From Acetobacteraceae bacterium (lineage in GTDB: Bacteria; Pseudomonadota; Alphaproteobacteria; Acetobacterales; Acetobacteraceae): a stretch of 9,022 nucleotides of DNA. The translations under genes and the position numbers were made by a program. Under the pieces are notes generated by a model. It worked only from the letters and a program-made list of their open reading frames with translations, made no database searches and was not told the DNA's origin. The stretch lies in the NCBI GenBank assembly GCA_027306955.1, contig DAHUXX010000068.1, positions 1-9,022 of the forward strand. The letters run 5' to 3'. Shown here one piece after another: positions 7,968-9,022 of the stretch. Position 1 is the first letter of the stretch. The number at the start of each line of letters is the position of its first letter.

Positions 7968-7989
7968 CCGGCGCTCGCCGGCCTCAGGC
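7962..7989. terminator. Hairpin spanning both stop codons, candidate bidirectional terminator
   Basis: gcctga (7962-7967) pairs with tcaggc (7984-7989), and ccggcg (7968-7973) pairs with cgccgg (7976-7981). The loop is two bases and two C residues (7982-7983) bulge out, making a 12-bp GC-rich stem. The outer arms are the stop codons of grxD and of the opposing DHDPS-like gene. A short T run (7996-7999) follows some bases later on the plus strand. There is no immediate U-tract, so it may act with Rho or as a 3'-end stabiliser. Confidence 0.6.
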
Positions 7990-8904
7990 GGCGAGCTTTT
8001 CCAGGTTCCACGCGGCGAGGAGCTTCGCGAGCTTCTCGCCCTGCGCCTTCGACAGGGGCCAGGCGCCCGGCGCGCGCACGTGCCCGCAATCGTGGCCCGA
8101 GAGCGCCAGCGCTGCCTTGACCACCGAGACGTTGGTGCCGTTGCCTTCCTCGGCGCGCAGCTCCTCGAAGGCGGACATCTTTTCGATCAGCGCCATCGCC
8201 GCCGCGTAGTCGCCCCTGTCCAGCGCCCTGTGGATCGCCACCGAGTGCGACGGCCAGACATTGATCAGGCCGGAGGTGAAGCCGCGCGCGCCCACGGCGT
8301 AGAGCGGCGGCGCCCAGGTCTCGGCCAGGCCCGCGACCCAGGCGATGCCCTCGGGCGCGCGGCGGATGGCGGCGGCGAGGCGCATCGGCGTCTGGCTCGC
8401 CCATTTCACGCCGATCACGCCAGGCACGCGGCACAGCGCCTCGATCGCGTCGAGCCCGATCGCGTCGTTGCGCAGGTAGAGCACGATCGGCAGGCCGCCG
8501 CCGGCCTCGCCGATGCGCGCGACGTACTCCACGACGGCGCGCGGCGCGACGAACGGGTCCGGCGGCTGGTGCACCATCAGCGCGTCCGCCCCCGCCTTCG
8601 CCGAGGCGCGCGCGAGTGCGAGCGCATCCGGCAGCGCGCGGCCGACGCCTCCGAGCAGTGGCACGCGCCCGCCCACCTGCTCCGCCGCGGCGTGCACCAT
8701 CGTCTCGGCCTCGGCGGTGGTCAGCGCGTAGAACTCGGAGGTGTTGCCGTGGGCGATAAGCACCTGCACGCCGGCGGCAATCGCGCGGTCGGCGACGGGC
8801 CTGAGGCGCGCGGGCGCCAGCCGGTCGGCGGCATCGAACGGGGTGACGAGAATGCCGGAAATGCCGGACAGCGCGGCGCGGACGGCGTTGGACGACCGGG
8901 GCAT
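7984..8904 (-). CDS. DHDPS/NAL-superfamily lyase or dehydratase, substrate unknown
   Basis: The 306-residue TIM-barrel enzyme belongs to the class I aldolase family of dihydrodipicolinate synthase (DapA) and N-acetylneuraminate lyase. The Schiff-base lysine is Lys167 in GVIGVKWAS (162-170), and the barrel tyrosine is Tyr143 in IVLYLRND (140-147). ILVTPFD (18-24) and the substrate loop HGNTSEFYALT (52-62) also fit. It is probably not true DapA. The GTTGE motif is GNTSE, the residue matching E. coli Arg138 appears to be Ala148, and the DapA Tyr107 region reads VHQPPDPF (111-118). That last segment and YLRND resemble 5-dehydro-4-deoxyglucarate dehydratases and related sugar-acid enzymes, so a keto-acid aldolase or dehydratase is the best guess. 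The ATG at 8904 has a good aaaggaa ribosome site on the minus strand. It converges with grxD and has no pathway neighbours inside the window. Confidence 0.85.
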   Translation of the reverse strand: MPRSSNAVRAALSGISGILVTPFDAADRLAPARLRPVADRAIAAGVQVLIAHGNTSEFYALTTAEAETMVHAAAEQVGGRVPLLGGVGRALPDALALARASAKAGADALMVHQPPDPFVAPRAVVEYVARIGEAGGGLPIVLYLRNDAIGLDAIEALCRVPGVIGVKWASQTPMRLAAAIRRAPEGIAWVAGLAETWAPPLYAVGARGFTSGLINVWPSHSVAIHRALDRGDYAAAMALIEKMSAFEELRAEEGNGTNVSVVKAALALSGHDCGHVRAPGAWPLSKAQGEKLAKLLAAWNLEKLAA

Positions 8905-9022
8905 CGGGGTTCCTTTCGGGCGCTGGTGGCGAGGGTCTGTGTTACCGCTCCCATAGCACGCCTCCGGCGGCGGGGAAACGTCCGCCGCCGCGCGCGCGCC
9001 CCGCCTGGACTCAGCCGCCGAT
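8905..9022. promoter_or_regulatory. Leader region of the DHDPS-like gene with a 9-bp stem-loop
   Basis: cggcggcgg (8965-8973) pairs exactly with ccgccgccg (8982-8990) around an eight-base loop. On the minus strand the leader then carries tgctatggga (near 8950-8960), a weak extended -10 candidate, and the ribosome site next to 8904. The stem-loop could end an upstream minus-strand gene: tca at 9011-9013 would be a TGA stop, but only three codons are visible, too few to call. A short alternating CG run lies at 8989-8998. Confidence 0.3.

Noticed and set aside
8989..8998. Alternating CG run as a possible Z-DNA element
   Set aside because: Only five CG steps in a very GC-rich genome, with no other support.

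Overview
The window is a compact, very GC-rich stretch of bacterial chromosome, dominated by late de novo purine biosynthesis genes. The order purC-purS-purQ-purL-bolA-grxD, the small three-part FGAM synthase (PurS, PurQ and a 723-residue PurL) and the protein sequences point to an alphaproteobacterium. Within that class a Rhodospirillales/Acetobacteraceae-type organism is my best guess from gene style, but it is not proven. I see no insertion sequence, phage gene, CRISPR array, tRNA or rRNA. Nothing here looks like a wholly new system; the points of interest are individual enzymes and junctions.

Layout. 1-602 (minus): 5'-terminal part of a TerC/YjbE-type membrane protein that runs off the left edge. 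603-655: a divergent gap holding a 15-nt palindrome. 656-1993 (plus): purB. 1999-3216 (minus): an acyl-CoA dehydrogenase-fold enzyme, very probably a 3-sulfinopropanoyl-CoA desulfinase, tail to tail with purB. 3217-3396: a divergent intergenic region. 3397-7967 (plus): purC, purS, purQ, purL, bolA and grxD, all co-directional with overlaps or short gaps. 7962-7989: a strong hairpin over the two convergent stop codons. 7984-8904 (minus): a dihydrodipicolinate synthase/N-acetylneuraminate lyase (DHDPS/NAL) superfamily lyase or dehydratase of unknown substrate. 8905-9022: non-coding, with a 9-bp stem-loop. No gene-free stretch exceeds 300 bases.

How the genes work together. PurS, PurQ and PurL form the glutamine-dependent FGAM synthase. 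PurC makes SAICAR, and PurB releases fumarate from SAICAR (giving AICAR) and from adenylosuccinate (giving AMP). The purC-purL run is closely packed, with a 4-base overlap at purC/purS and GTG starts for purS, purL and bolA, which suggests translational coupling. BolA and the CGFS monothiol glutaredoxin at the 3' end are known partners in iron-sulfur cluster handling. FGAM synthase feeds the pathway that includes the Fe-S enzyme amidophosphoribosyltransferase, so the linkage is plausible but its meaning is inferred. The TerC-like, desulfinase-like and DHDPS-like genes lie on the opposite strand and have no evident tie to purine synthesis.
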